Source of the DNA: Chloroflexota bacterium
Lineage (GTDB): Bacteria > Chloroflexota > Anaerolineae > Promineifilales > Promineifilaceae
Direction of reading: 5' to 3'
DNA: 5,540 bases
Assembly (NCBI GenBank): GCA_030599405.1
Contig: JAUVOB010000128.1
Location: 1 to 5,540 of the forward strand
This document shows positions 1 to 5,540 of the stretch, one piece after another. Below the pieces are notes generated by a model. It had not been told where the DNA came from. It made no database searches and saw only the letters and a program-made list of their open reading frames with translations. A program made the position numbers and the translations under genes. Position 1 is the stretch's first letter. The number at the start of each line of letters is the position of its first letter.

Positions 1-1257
1 GTTCCAGCTATAGCGCACCTGCTCGATCCTTCGCTTACCCCTGGCATAAGGAGCAGCTACACCTGGAATCTCGAGGATCTTTTGCAGCAGATAATTATTG
101 TTAAGCACGGCGATATCGGCTACTTCCCTCAAGCCCTCGGCGCCCAGGCTCATCACCCATGCGTAAGCCCGGATAACATTTGGCACTACTCCGAAGAATG
201 GGCCGATCTTTCCAATCGAATCGGGTCGATCATATTCAAGATAATACTGGTCGCCATCGAATTCTACGGTAGGCACAGGTAGGAATCGGGCCAATTCAGC
301 GGATACGCCACTCGCACCGGCCGCCGGCCCCCCGCAACCATGAGGTGTCGAGAAGGTCTTGTGCAAATTAAAATGGCAAAGGTCGAAACCTGTATCTCCA
401 GCACGGGTAATTCCGAGAACCCCATTTGCATTCGCCTGGTCGTATGCGCATAGACCGCCCACATCGTGAACAATTTCTACGAATTCTTCGATCCTCGGAT
501 TGAAGATTCCGGTGTCCTCAGGGTTCGTGATTAACAAGGCGGCGGTTCGGTCAGACACGGCCGATTTCAAGGCCTCAATATCGGGGTAGCCATCGTCGTC
601 TGGGTAAAGGGTAATGACCTTGAAGCCAGCGGTCTTCGCGCATGCCGCGTTCGACGGGTGGGAAAAGATGGTGGTGATGATCTCATCACGTTGATCCAGT
701 TCTTCACGAAACTCATAATAAGCCCGAATTATCGAGACGTTGGTATAAATGGCTGAAGATCCTGAAGCCGGCTGAAGCGTGAATCTCTCCATTCCTGAGA
801 TTTCTTCGAGTATCTGTTCAAAGCGATAGAGGATTTCGAGAATACCCTGGAGACTCGATACGTCCTGCAATGGGTGTAGGGCCAACAACTTCGGCGTTCG
901 TAGTAAATGCTCGTTGATTTTGGGGCTGTATTTCATCGTGCAAGTACCTTGCCCAACGTCGATATTGAGATCGGCCCCCAGGTTTTCCTGAGAGAGCCTC
1001 AAATAGTGTCTAAGCACCTGAGGCTGGGCAATTTCTGGTAAGCGAGGTCGATTTTGGCGGCGCATCTTTTCAGGGATCGTGGCCACAGCATCTCCAACCT
1101 CCGACTCCATCTCCGCTTCGATTTCGGGTGCTAATATCCCCCTCTGTCCACTCCGGCTCAATTCGTATATTACTGGTTCATCCCATCGCGCCTGATGAAA
1201 TCTTCGAAGGATTGGTTTTCCATCGACATATCTTTCTTGAGTGATATTTGACTTCAT
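1..1257 (-). CDS. Glycine dehydrogenase (decarboxylating) subunit 2-like protein, GcvPB family, divergent; partial, C-terminus beyond window
   Basis: My reverse-strand translation is open for 419 codons from ATG at 1257 to the window edge. GcvPB proteins are usually about 480-500 residues, so roughly the last 60-80 are missing. The family's PLP-binding half of glycine decarboxylase is recognisable throughout: GTCTMKYSPKINE near residues 104-116, HPLQ at 128-131, ITNPEDTGIF at 243-252, AYDQAN with the likely pyridine-N Asp at D273, and FNLHKTFSTPHG with the Schiff-base lysine at K300. Canonical P-protein decarboxylates glycine and passes the aminomethyl group to lipoyl-GcvH. Two motifs differ from that family: the usual QPAAGAHGE reads QPASGSSAI (162-170), losing the His, and the usual HGTNPAS reads HPSNAAC (200-206). 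The ATG overlaps the TGA of the upstream subunit gene (ATGA), suggesting coupled translation into a heteromer. Family membership is sure; glycine as substrate is doubtful. No gcvT or gcvH is visible. Confidence 0.9.
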   Translation of the reverse strand, partial: MKSNITQERYVDGKPILRRFHQARWDEPVIYELSRSGQRGILAPEIEAEMESEVGDAVATIPEKMRRQNRPRLPEIAQPQVLRHYLRLSQENLGADLNIDVGQGTCTMKYSPKINEHLLRTPKLLALHPLQDVSSLQGILEILYRFEQILEEISGMERFTLQPASGSSAIYTNVSIIRAYYEFREELDQRDEIITTIFSHPSNAACAKTAGFKVITLYPDDDGYPDIEALKSAVSDRTAALLITNPEDTGIFNPRIEEFVEIVHDVGGLCAYDQANANGVLGITRAGDTGFDLCHFNLHKTFSTPHGCGGPAAGASGVSAELARFLPVPTVEFDGDQYYLEYDRPDSIGKIGPFFGVVPNVIRAYAWVMSLGAEGLREVADIAVLNNNYLLQKILEIPGVAAPYARGKRRIEQVRYSWN

Positions 1258-2654
1258 GATCCGCTGACCTCCCTCAAAACATTGGCTAAGGCGTCAATGT
1301 TTTCTTTGGAGTGGATTTCAGTGACGCAATAAAGTGCCGACTCGCCAAGTTCAGGGAACGCTTCAGTAAGATCCGCTCCCCCCTGGATACCATGGGAGAG
1401 TAACTGTGTGTTGATCTCCTTGACTGTCTTTCCCGTCTTATCGAAATTGATTACAAACTCTTTGAAACAAACGGACGTCTCAAAGGAGATTCTTAGATTC
1501 TTGATTTTCCCGATCTCCCGAATGGCATATCTGGCTCGGGTCAAGATCGACTCGCCAATCTCAATCATGCCCTGCGGCCCCATGAGGGCCAGGTAAACGC
1601 CCGCGGTTATCCCCCAGAGGGCTGAGGCTGTTCCGACCCACTCCTTGCCTCCTTCTCTTTTCGCGAATGACGTCCTGTCGTAGGCCACATCACCAAAACC
1701 ATATTCGCCCGGCACCTTGGTCGGCGCGATGCCAAATAGGCGTGAAGGGTATTCCATTATAAAACGCGGATCGTCGGCCGTGGCGATAAAACCGGCTTGT
1801 CCCCCACCGCATTGCATGTGCATGCCCAGCGATTGGATATCGCCGCAGGCTATGTCGGCTCCGTAGGTTACCGGCGGCGTCAAGACCCCTAATGAAATTG
1901 GGTCAACGCTAGCGACAAGAAGGGCGCCGCCACTGTGGGCGATGTCTGCAATACAGTCGCCATCTGGCTCAATCACTCCAAAGAAGTTGGGGTTTTCGAA
2001 GTAGACCGCGGCAGTGTCGCCAGTGATCTGATTTTGAAGTTGGGTTAGATCCGTTTGACCGTTGCTCTCCTCATAGTCGACGAGCTCTATTGATAGATCC
2101 GGCTTGCAGTAATCCCGGATCTTTGACAACTTGCCGGGATTAACCGACCGGATAATCAGGACCTTTTTGCGTCCTGTTATACGAGACGCCATGCGGATGG
2201 CGGTTGCTGCTGCCTGGTAGCCATCGTAGGTTGGTACGTTAACCACATCCATCTCAAGTAAGTCACCCATCATGCTCGCATATTCGAATAAGGTCTGGAA
2301 TCGACCGTGATCATCATAGGGCTCACCCGCGTAGGCAGTGAGGAACTCTGACCGCTGATTCACTTCGTCACAGACGGCCGGGACATAGTGCTGGTAACAA
2401 CCTGCACCAAGAAAACTCAATAGCTCGTCAGTAGAAGTATTTCGACTTAAGAGACCGCCGACGTGTCGCTTCAACTCTGCTTCCGATGGATACGGTTCTG
2501 GCAGGTCCATCGACTCGATTAGGCGCAGCTTCTCTGGAATGTCCTCGAAGAAGTCCTCGATTTCTTCAGCGCCCGTAACCTCGAGCATCTCTCTCTTTAT
2601 CTCAGGCACGGAGTTAGGTATATAAGGAAATACGCTTCGTTTATCTTTCTGCAT
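1254..2654 (-). CDS. Glycine dehydrogenase (decarboxylating) subunit 1-like protein, GcvPA family, divergent
   Basis: This is the N-terminal-half partner of a split P-protein, 466 residues from ATG at 2654 (family usually about 440-450). Hallmarks are FPYIPNSVPEIKREML near the start, LSFLGAGCYQHYVPAV (usual form SFLGAGAYDHYIPAV), RSEFLTAY, YFENPNFFGVIE, ASVDPISLGVL, VYLALMGPQG and the C-terminal HGIQGGADL. An in-frame TTG at 2702 would add 16 residues, but ATG is preferred because family similarity starts right after it and an AAGGG lies 7 nt upstream. The most conserved stretch of the family, REQHIRREKATSNICT followed by NQAL, aligns without gaps to residues 327-346 here but keeps few of its residues (KREGGKEWVGTASAL). 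The usual SFGGPYLGF also reads MQCGGGQAGF. With the overlapping downstream GcvPB-like gene it should form the alpha part of an alpha/beta PLP enzyme. The substrate is uncertain because these changes are unlike housekeeping glycine decarboxylase. Confidence 0.9.
   Translation of the reverse strand: MQKDKRSVFPYIPNSVPEIKREMLEVTGAEEIEDFFEDIPEKLRLIESMDLPEPYPSEAELKRHVGGLLSRNTSTDELLSFLGAGCYQHYVPAVCDEVNQRSEFLTAYAGEPYDDHGRFQTLFEYASMMGDLLEMDVVNVPTYDGYQAAATAIRMASRITGRKKVLIIRSVNPGKLSKIRDYCKPDLSIELVDYEESNGQTDLTQLQNQITGDTAAVYFENPNFFGVIEPDGDCIADIAHSGGALLVASVDPISLGVLTPPVTYGADIACGDIQSLGMHMQCGGGQAGFIATADDPRFIMEYPSRLFGIAPTKVPGEYGFGDVAYDRTSFAKREGGKEWVGTASALWGITAGVYLALMGPQGMIEIGESILTRARYAIREIGKIKNLRISFETSVCFKEFVINFDKTGKTVKEINTQLLSHGIQGGADLTEAFPELGESALYCVTEIHSKENIDALANVLREVSGS
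1268..1275 (-). promoter_or_regulatory. Shine-Dalgarno GAGGGAGG for the GcvPB-like gene
   Basis: A strong purine-rich GAGGGAGG lies inside the end of the GcvPA-like gene, 10 nt before ATG 1257. With the ATGA stop/start overlap it indicates coupled, near-equal translation of the two subunits. Confidence 0.6.
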
Positions 2655-2661
2655 AATTAGG

Positions 2662-2666
2662 CCCTT
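2662..2666 (-). promoter_or_regulatory. Probable Shine-Dalgarno AAGGG for the GcvPA-like gene
   Basis: AAGGG ends 7 nt before ATG 2654. It decides against the longer TTG start at 2702, whose nearest purine-rich stretch (GGGAG, 2720-2716) is about 13 nt away and whose extra residues have no family counterpart. Confidence 0.5.
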
Positions 2667-2685
2667 TAGTAAGTCTCTTAATACG

Positions 2686-3153
2686 TCACTTCTGTCCGGC
2701 AATGGTGCTGATTATCTCCCCACCATCGATAATGATGTGGCTCCCAGTAATAAAGGCAGCATCATCGGAAGCCATGAACGCAAGTAACGCGGCTATCTCG
2801 TCTGGCGTCGCTTGCAGGCCGAGAGGAATATTCTTATCTAGCTTCGCCATCATATCGGGCGAATATTCAGCTTCCTGCATCGGTGTCTTGACATAGCCAG
2901 GACAGACAGCGACAACCCGGACAGTGGGAGCAAGCTCCAGAGCCATCGTTTGGGTCAACGAGATTACTCCGGCCTTCGCGGCATTGTAGTCCGCGTACCA
3001 GGGGTAACCTCTAAGGGCATTGGTTGATCCCATGTTAATTATCACCCCACCCTTCTGCTGGATCATGCGGCGTGCGGCCTCTTGGGCTACAAAGAATACG
3101 CCGTTTAAATCGACGTCAATCACTGTCCCCATAATGAAAGATGACAAGAACAT
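2686..3153 (-). pseudogene. 5'-truncated short-chain dehydrogenase/reductase (SDR) remnant
   Basis: The frame encodes 155 residues from ATG 3153, against about 250 for a classical SDR. From about residue 10 on it matches the C-terminal 60% of the family: VIDVDLNGVFFVAQEAARRM, then the catalytic triad S43, Y56 and K60 (GSTN, then YNAAK, with the expected 13-residue Ser-Tyr spacing), then VCPGYVKTPM and FITGSHIIIDGG near the end. The N-terminal Rossmann half, with TGxxxGIG, the cofactor-selecting acidic residue and NNAG, is absent. The first eight or nine residues do not resemble an SDR, an in-frame TGA lies at 3165-3163, and no Shine-Dalgarno is seen before the ATG. Without the NAD(P)-binding half it should be inactive as a dehydrogenase, so I call it a decayed gene. 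The remaining body has no stop or frameshift, suggesting a recent deletion or, alternatively, an assembly join. It sits between the epimerase-family gene and the GcvPA-like gene and was probably the oxidoreductase of the same pathway. Confidence 0.75.
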
Positions 3154-3241
3154 CGATTCGGGTCATGCCTGTGCTGAGACATTGATAAAAGCTATGATTC
3201 GATTGGCTGAGATAAGAAGCTTAACCTCCATCACGAGCGAA
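3154..3241. other. 88-bp AT-rich junction segment replacing the SDR 5' half
   Basis: This lies between the stop of the racemase-family gene and the SDR remnant. In the SDR frame it holds ATG 3231 and 22 codons (MEVKLLISANRIIAF onward) ending in TGA 3165-3163; that peptide has no SDR glycine motif. Read on the plus strand the segment is open and gives a charged, helix-like peptide that I do not recognise. It looks like sequence left or captured at a deletion/rearrangement point. No terminator hairpin is evident. Confidence 0.5.
3225..3229 (-). promoter_or_regulatory. Orphan Shine-Dalgarno (GGAGG) without a following start codon
   Basis: GGAGG on the minus strand stands 12 nt after the upstream gene's stop, where the ribosome binding site of an intact SDR gene would be expected. 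No ATG, GTG or TTG follows at 5-10 nt (the next bases are TTAAGCTTCTTATC). It may be the surviving RBS of the SDR gene after its start and 5' half were lost. This is inference; a five-base match can arise by chance. Confidence 0.35.
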
Positions 3242-4294
3242 CTACCAAATATCCCCGACGGTGAAACCCTGCGGAAAGGGATCGCTCGGATCTAGCACAT
3301 AGTTACTGAATCCGGTAATCCAAGCCTGACCGCTTATGGTTGGAATGACCGCAGCATATTCACCCACCTTTGTCTTACCCTCTAGTCTGCCTGTGAATAG
3401 GGTGCCCAGGATGCCTTCATGGTGGAAGTCTTCACCCAGACCAAGTTGTCCTTTTGCGTGAAGTACAGCCATCTTGGCGCACGTACCGGTGCCACAAGGT
3501 GATCTGTCTAGCGCCCCAGTCCAGGTCGCTGGATTCTCCCAATCAAAGCCACCAGTGGATACTGTAACGGCGTTCTTCAGGTGCGCGTCTTGATGGGTGG
3601 CGGGACCCGAAAGTTGAGAGATGGTTATCCCATGGAATTCCGCTGTTTCGGGATGCGCCGTTGAGAGTTGATCGTCGGCTGCCTGCCGGATCATCTCACT
3701 TACTCGGACTATCTCCCGACCTAATTCGGGCTTTAAGAGAATTCCTAACTGACCAGCGTCGGCTATAACGTAGAACATACCACCATAGGCAACATCAACT
3801 GTTACCTTACCAATAGTCGGGACCTCAATTTCGGCATCTAAATAGACGGCAAATGCCGGAACATTTCGGAACGTGACCTGCCGTACCTTGCCATTTTCAC
3901 AATGTGCCCTGACTTTGATCAGTCCGGCAGGCGCCTCGAGAACGAGCTCTGTTTCTGGCTCTTCCATTGGTACCATTCCGGTCTCAAGAAGAACGGTTGC
4001 GACGCATATCGTGTTGGTTCCTGACATGCCAGGGTATTCGGTATGTTCCATGATGACATACCCGGCATCTGCCTCTGGTCGCGTAGGTGGAAGGATAACG
4101 TTGCAGCACAATGCGGGGTATCCGCGTGGTTCCTGCAGCATCAGTTTTCGCAGGTCATCGCCCTGCGTCTCAAGATAGATCTTCTTCTCCAGCATCGTCT
4201 TGCCGGGGACATCGACGACACCACCAACGATGACACGGCCCGGCTCACCGGCCGCATAGGCGTCGACAGCAGTGATCATACGCGAGAAATTCAA
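3242..4294 (-). CDS. Proline racemase superfamily enzyme, probable hydroxyproline 2-epimerase (Ser/Cys type)
   Basis: The protein has 350 residues, a normal length for the proline racemase / 4-hydroxyproline epimerase / trans-3-hydroxyproline dehydratase superfamily, and is complete to the typical C-terminus (DPSDPFPQGFTVGDIW). These are cytosolic, cofactor-free enzymes that abstract the alpha proton of (hydroxy)proline with two facing residues. Here the first site is Ser, in PGMSGTNTICVAT (S91, where racemases have MCGH), and the second is Cys, in DRSPCGTGTCAKMA (C267). Known family pattern: Cys/Cys is racemase or 4-hydroxyproline epimerase, Thr/Cys is trans-3-hydroxyproline dehydratase, and Ser/Cys is reported with hydroxyproline epimerase activity. 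The start is TTG, chosen because AGGAG lies 6 nt upstream; the next in-frame ATG (residue 6) would be too far from it. The next genes downstream are the SDR remnant and the GcvP-like pair, suggesting use of a cyclic or modified amino acid. The exact substrate is not provable from sequence. Confidence 0.9.
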   Translation of the reverse strand: MNFSRMITAVDAYAAGEPGRVIVGGVVDVPGKTMLEKKIYLETQGDDLRKLMLQEPRGYPALCCNVILPPTRPEADAGYVIMEHTEYPGMSGTNTICVATVLLETGMVPMEEPETELVLEAPAGLIKVRAHCENGKVRQVTFRNVPAFAVYLDAEIEVPTIGKVTVDVAYGGMFYVIADAGQLGILLKPELGREIVRVSEMIRQAADDQLSTAHPETAEFHGITISQLSGPATHQDAHLKNAVTVSTGGFDWENPATWTGALDRSPCGTGTCAKMAVLHAKGQLGLGEDFHHEGILGTLFTGRLEGKTKVGEYAAVIPTISGQAWITGFSNYVLDPSDPFPQGFTVGDIW

Positions 4295-4300
4295 TTTGGA

Positions 4301-4305
4301 CTCCT
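4301..4305 (-). promoter_or_regulatory. Shine-Dalgarno AGGAG that fixes a TTG start
   Basis: AGGAG on the minus strand ends 6 nt before the TTG at 4294. This supports TTG as the real start of the racemase-family gene over the ATG five codons later. Confidence 0.7.
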
Positions 4306-4333
4306 ATCTAAACGAAGATCTAGGTCACAAACT

Positions 4334-5092
4334 CTAGCCCTGCCGGCCGGTCAGGTATGCCTCGGTCAGACTCTCGTTCGGCTTGGTAAATAACTCGGAC
4401 GTGACATCAAACTCGATCAACCGCCCTAGCCAGAAGAAACCTGTAAAGTCTGAAGCTCGTGCGGCCTGCTGCATATTATGGGTGACGATAACAATCGTAT
4501 AGAACTCGGCCAGGTTTCTCATTAGTTCTTCAACCGCGAGCGTAGCGACCGGATCCAGGGCTGAACAAGGCTCGTCCATCAAAATAACTTCTGGCTTTAC
4601 TGCAATTGCCCGGGCGATGCATAGCCGCTGTTGCTGGCCTGGATTTAAGTCAAGTGCAGAATCCATCAGGCGATCCTTAACCTCATCCCACAGAACCGCC
4701 CCCTTCAGACTTTCCTCGATAACATCATCGAGCTCACCTATCTTACTCAGGTTCAGAACTCGAGGACCGAAGGCGACGTTGTCGTAAATACTTTGAGGAA
4801 AGGGATTGGGTCTCTGAAAAACCATACCGACTCGTTGGCGCAATTCCACAACGTCCACATCGGGATCGTAAATATTCTTTCCGTCCAGAAGAATGGTGCC
4901 TTCGGCCCGAGCCGAGTCGATGGTGTCATTCATCCGGTTGATCGCCCTCAGAAAGGTCGACTTCCCGCAACCCGATGGGCCGATCAGTGCGGTAATCATT
5001 CGCTCAGGAATGGTGAGCGTAATGCCATCCAATGCTCTGAAGTCACCATAGTAGAAGGAGAAGTTGTCGACCTCGATCTTGCTTTTCATCAT
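4334..5092 (-). CDS. pstB: Phosphate ABC transporter ATP-binding protein PstB (complete; degenerate signature motif)
   Basis: The protein has 252 residues, full length for PstB, the cytoplasmic ATPase that drives phosphate import through PstA/PstC. Motifs in order: aromatic A-loop region FYYGD (13-17), Walker [10 protein letters not shown] (38-46), Q-loop VFQRPNPFP with Q93, the PstB-typical [14 protein letters not shown] segment ([10 protein letters not shown], 133-142), signature (149-153), Walker [14 protein letters not shown] with catalytic E174, switch His H205 in [10 protein letters not shown], and the PstB-type end EAYLTGRQG. The signature reads LNPGQ rather than LSGGQ: N150 and P151 replace the Ser and first Gly that clamp ATP in the partner subunit, while [10 protein letters not shown] after it is intact. 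It starts 5 nt after the upstream pstB stop, without a clear Shine-Dalgarno (ATG ATG at 5092), so translation is probably coupled. PstB is favoured over other ABC importers by the [10 protein letters not shown] and TGR-G endings. Pairing with the upstream paralogue is inferred. Confidence 0.93.
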   Translation of the reverse strand: MMKSKIEVDNFSFYYGDFRALDGITLTIPERMITALIGPSGCGKSTFLRAINRMNDTIDSARAEGTILLDGKNIYDPDVDVVELRQRVGMVFQRPNPFPQSIYDNVAFGPRVLNLSKIGELDDVIEESLKGAVLWDEVKDRLMDSALDLNPGQQQRLCIARAIAVKPEVILMDEPCSALDPVATLAVEELMRNLAEFYTIVIVTHNMQQAARASDFTGFFWLGRLIEFDVTSELFTKPNESLTEAYLTGRQG

Positions 5093-5097
5093 TATCG

Positions 5098-5540
5098 TTA
5101 GCCGAAACGCCCGGTAACATAATCTTCAGTCCGCTTGTCTTCGGGATTTACAAACAAATCAGCCCTTTCACCAATCTCTATCACCTCGCCATCCAACATG
5201 AACGCCGCATTATCGGCGATTCGAGCCGCTTGCTGGACGCTGTGCGGCACCATGATGATCGTGTATCGCTGCTTTAGTTCAAAGAGAGATTGTTCAACCG
5301 TCGAAGTTGAAATGGGATCGAGGCCTGAGGTTGGGTTATCCAGCAGAATTACTTCAGGTTCTAGCGCCAGGCTTCGGGCGATGCATAATCTTTGCTTCTG
5401 CCCTCCTGATAGGGCAAACGCCGAAGTGTCTAATCTGTCCTTTACTTCATCCCACAGGGCTCCTTGGCGAAGCGCTCTCTCGATCCGGCCGTCTACAGTC
5501 GCTCTGTCTCGGATACCGGCCATTTTTAGCCCATAGCTCA
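5098..5540 (-). CDS. pstB: Second PstB-type phosphate transporter ATPase, partial (N-terminus beyond window; Walker B Glu replaced by Asn)
   Basis: The frame is open to the right edge, so the ATG at 5523 is internal: the codons before it read SYGLK, as in the PstB helical domain. About 147 C-terminal residues are visible; Walker A and the Q-loop lie outside. Counting from the internal Met: [10 protein letters not shown] (22-31), intact signature [13 protein letters not shown] (38-50), Walker [14 protein letters not shown] (58-70), switch His H94 in [10 protein letters not shown], and the PstB-type end EDYVTGRFG. The catalytic Glu that should follow the Walker B Asp is Asn (codon AAC at 5337-5335, two changes from GAA/GAG), the D-loop is SGLDP rather than SALDP, and the residue before the His is Pro instead of Thr. 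TAA is at 5100-5098, 5 nt before the next pstB. It probably serves as the catalytically weak half of a heterodimer with that protein. PstC/PstA genes may lie further upstream. Confidence 0.9.
   Translation of the reverse strand, partial: SYGLKMAGIRDRATVDGRIERALRQGALWDEVKDRLDTSAFALSGGQKQRLCIARSLALEPEVILLDNPTSGLDPISTSTVEQSLFELKQRYTIIMVPHSVQQAARIADNAAFMLDGEVIEIGERADLFVNPEDKRTEDYVTGRFG

Noticed and set aside
82..473. Short ORFs on both strands inside 82-473
   Set aside because: This stretch is covered by the continuous GcvPB-like frame that runs off the left edge; both ORFs are out-of-frame shadows.
1254..2702. 482-residue form of the GcvPA-like protein starting at TTG 2702
   Set aside because: It overlaps the SDR remnant, the extra 16 residues have no family counterpart, and ATG 2654 has a better-placed Shine-Dalgarno.
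3163..3165. In-frame TGA before the SDR remnant read as selenocysteine or a readthrough codon
   Set aside because: The codons upstream of it do not encode SDR sequence and no SECIS-like hairpin is apparent; a truncated gene explains it better.
3020..3295. Plus-strand 91-residue ORF
   Set aside because: Most of it is antisense to the SDR remnant and the racemase-family gene; only the short junction part is of possible interest.
4295..4333. Terminator or promoter between pstB and the racemase-family gene
   Set aside because: Only a short AGATCT palindrome is present; there is no GC-rich stem with a T-run and no clear -35/-10 pair.
3873..4393. Plus-strand ORFs of 101 and 116 residues
   Set aside because: They are antisense shadows of the racemase-family gene and the pstB end, with no recognisable motifs.
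5098..5523. Complete 141-residue ATPase starting at ATG 5523
   Set aside because: The frame stays open upstream to the window edge with PstB-like residues (SYGLK), so the ATG is internal and the gene is partial.
5135..5536. Plus-strand 133-residue ORF
   Set aside because: It is the antisense shadow of the partial pstB gene.

Overview
The window is a densely packed bacterial stretch in which every supported gene is on the minus strand, so transcription runs from position 5540 down to position 1. In that order it holds: a partial pstB-type ATPase cut by the right edge (5540-5098); a second, complete pstB-type ATPase (5092-4334); a proline racemase / hydroxyproline epimerase family enzyme (4294-3242); a 5'-truncated short-chain dehydrogenase (SDR) remnant (3153-2686); and a split glycine-decarboxylase-like pair, a GcvPA-like subunit (2654-1254) followed by a GcvPB-like subunit (1257-1, cut by the left edge). 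Gaps are 5, 39, 88 and 31 bp, and the last two genes overlap by 4 bp. No RNA gene, insertion sequence, CRISPR array or convincing terminator is visible. The layout suggests one operon, or two abutting ones.

The organism cannot be named from this window. A P-protein split into two genes, tandem pstB genes and mid-range GC fit many lineages (Chloroflexota, Firmicutes, Thermus-like bacteria, archaea-influenced clades). An uncultured environmental bacterium, perhaps Chloroflexota, is a guess only.

Right half: the two PstB-like ATPases carry complementary defects. The complete one has good Walker A, Walker B and switch His, but its ABC signature is LNPGQ instead of LSGGQ. The partial one has a perfect LSGGQ, but the catalytic Glu after Walker B is Asn (LLDNP). 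If they pair, one composite ATP site would be fully canonical and the other degenerate on both faces. That is the architecture of asymmetric heterodimeric ABC transporters, whereas the textbook Pst system uses a PstB homodimer.

Left half: the position after pstB, often taken by phoU, instead holds amino-acid metabolism genes. The proline-racemase family enzyme has a Ser/Cys active-site pair (S91/C267), a variant linked to hydroxyproline epimerisation. The GcvPA/GcvPB-like pair is recognisable from end to end and keeps the PLP lysine, but several of the most invariant P-protein motifs are rewritten in both subunits. It may therefore act on something other than glycine, or work outside the normal glycine cleavage system. 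A possible reading is a catabolic cassette for an unusual amino acid (epimerase, oxidoreductase, PLP decarboxylase-like pair) whose SDR step has decayed in this genome. This is inference.
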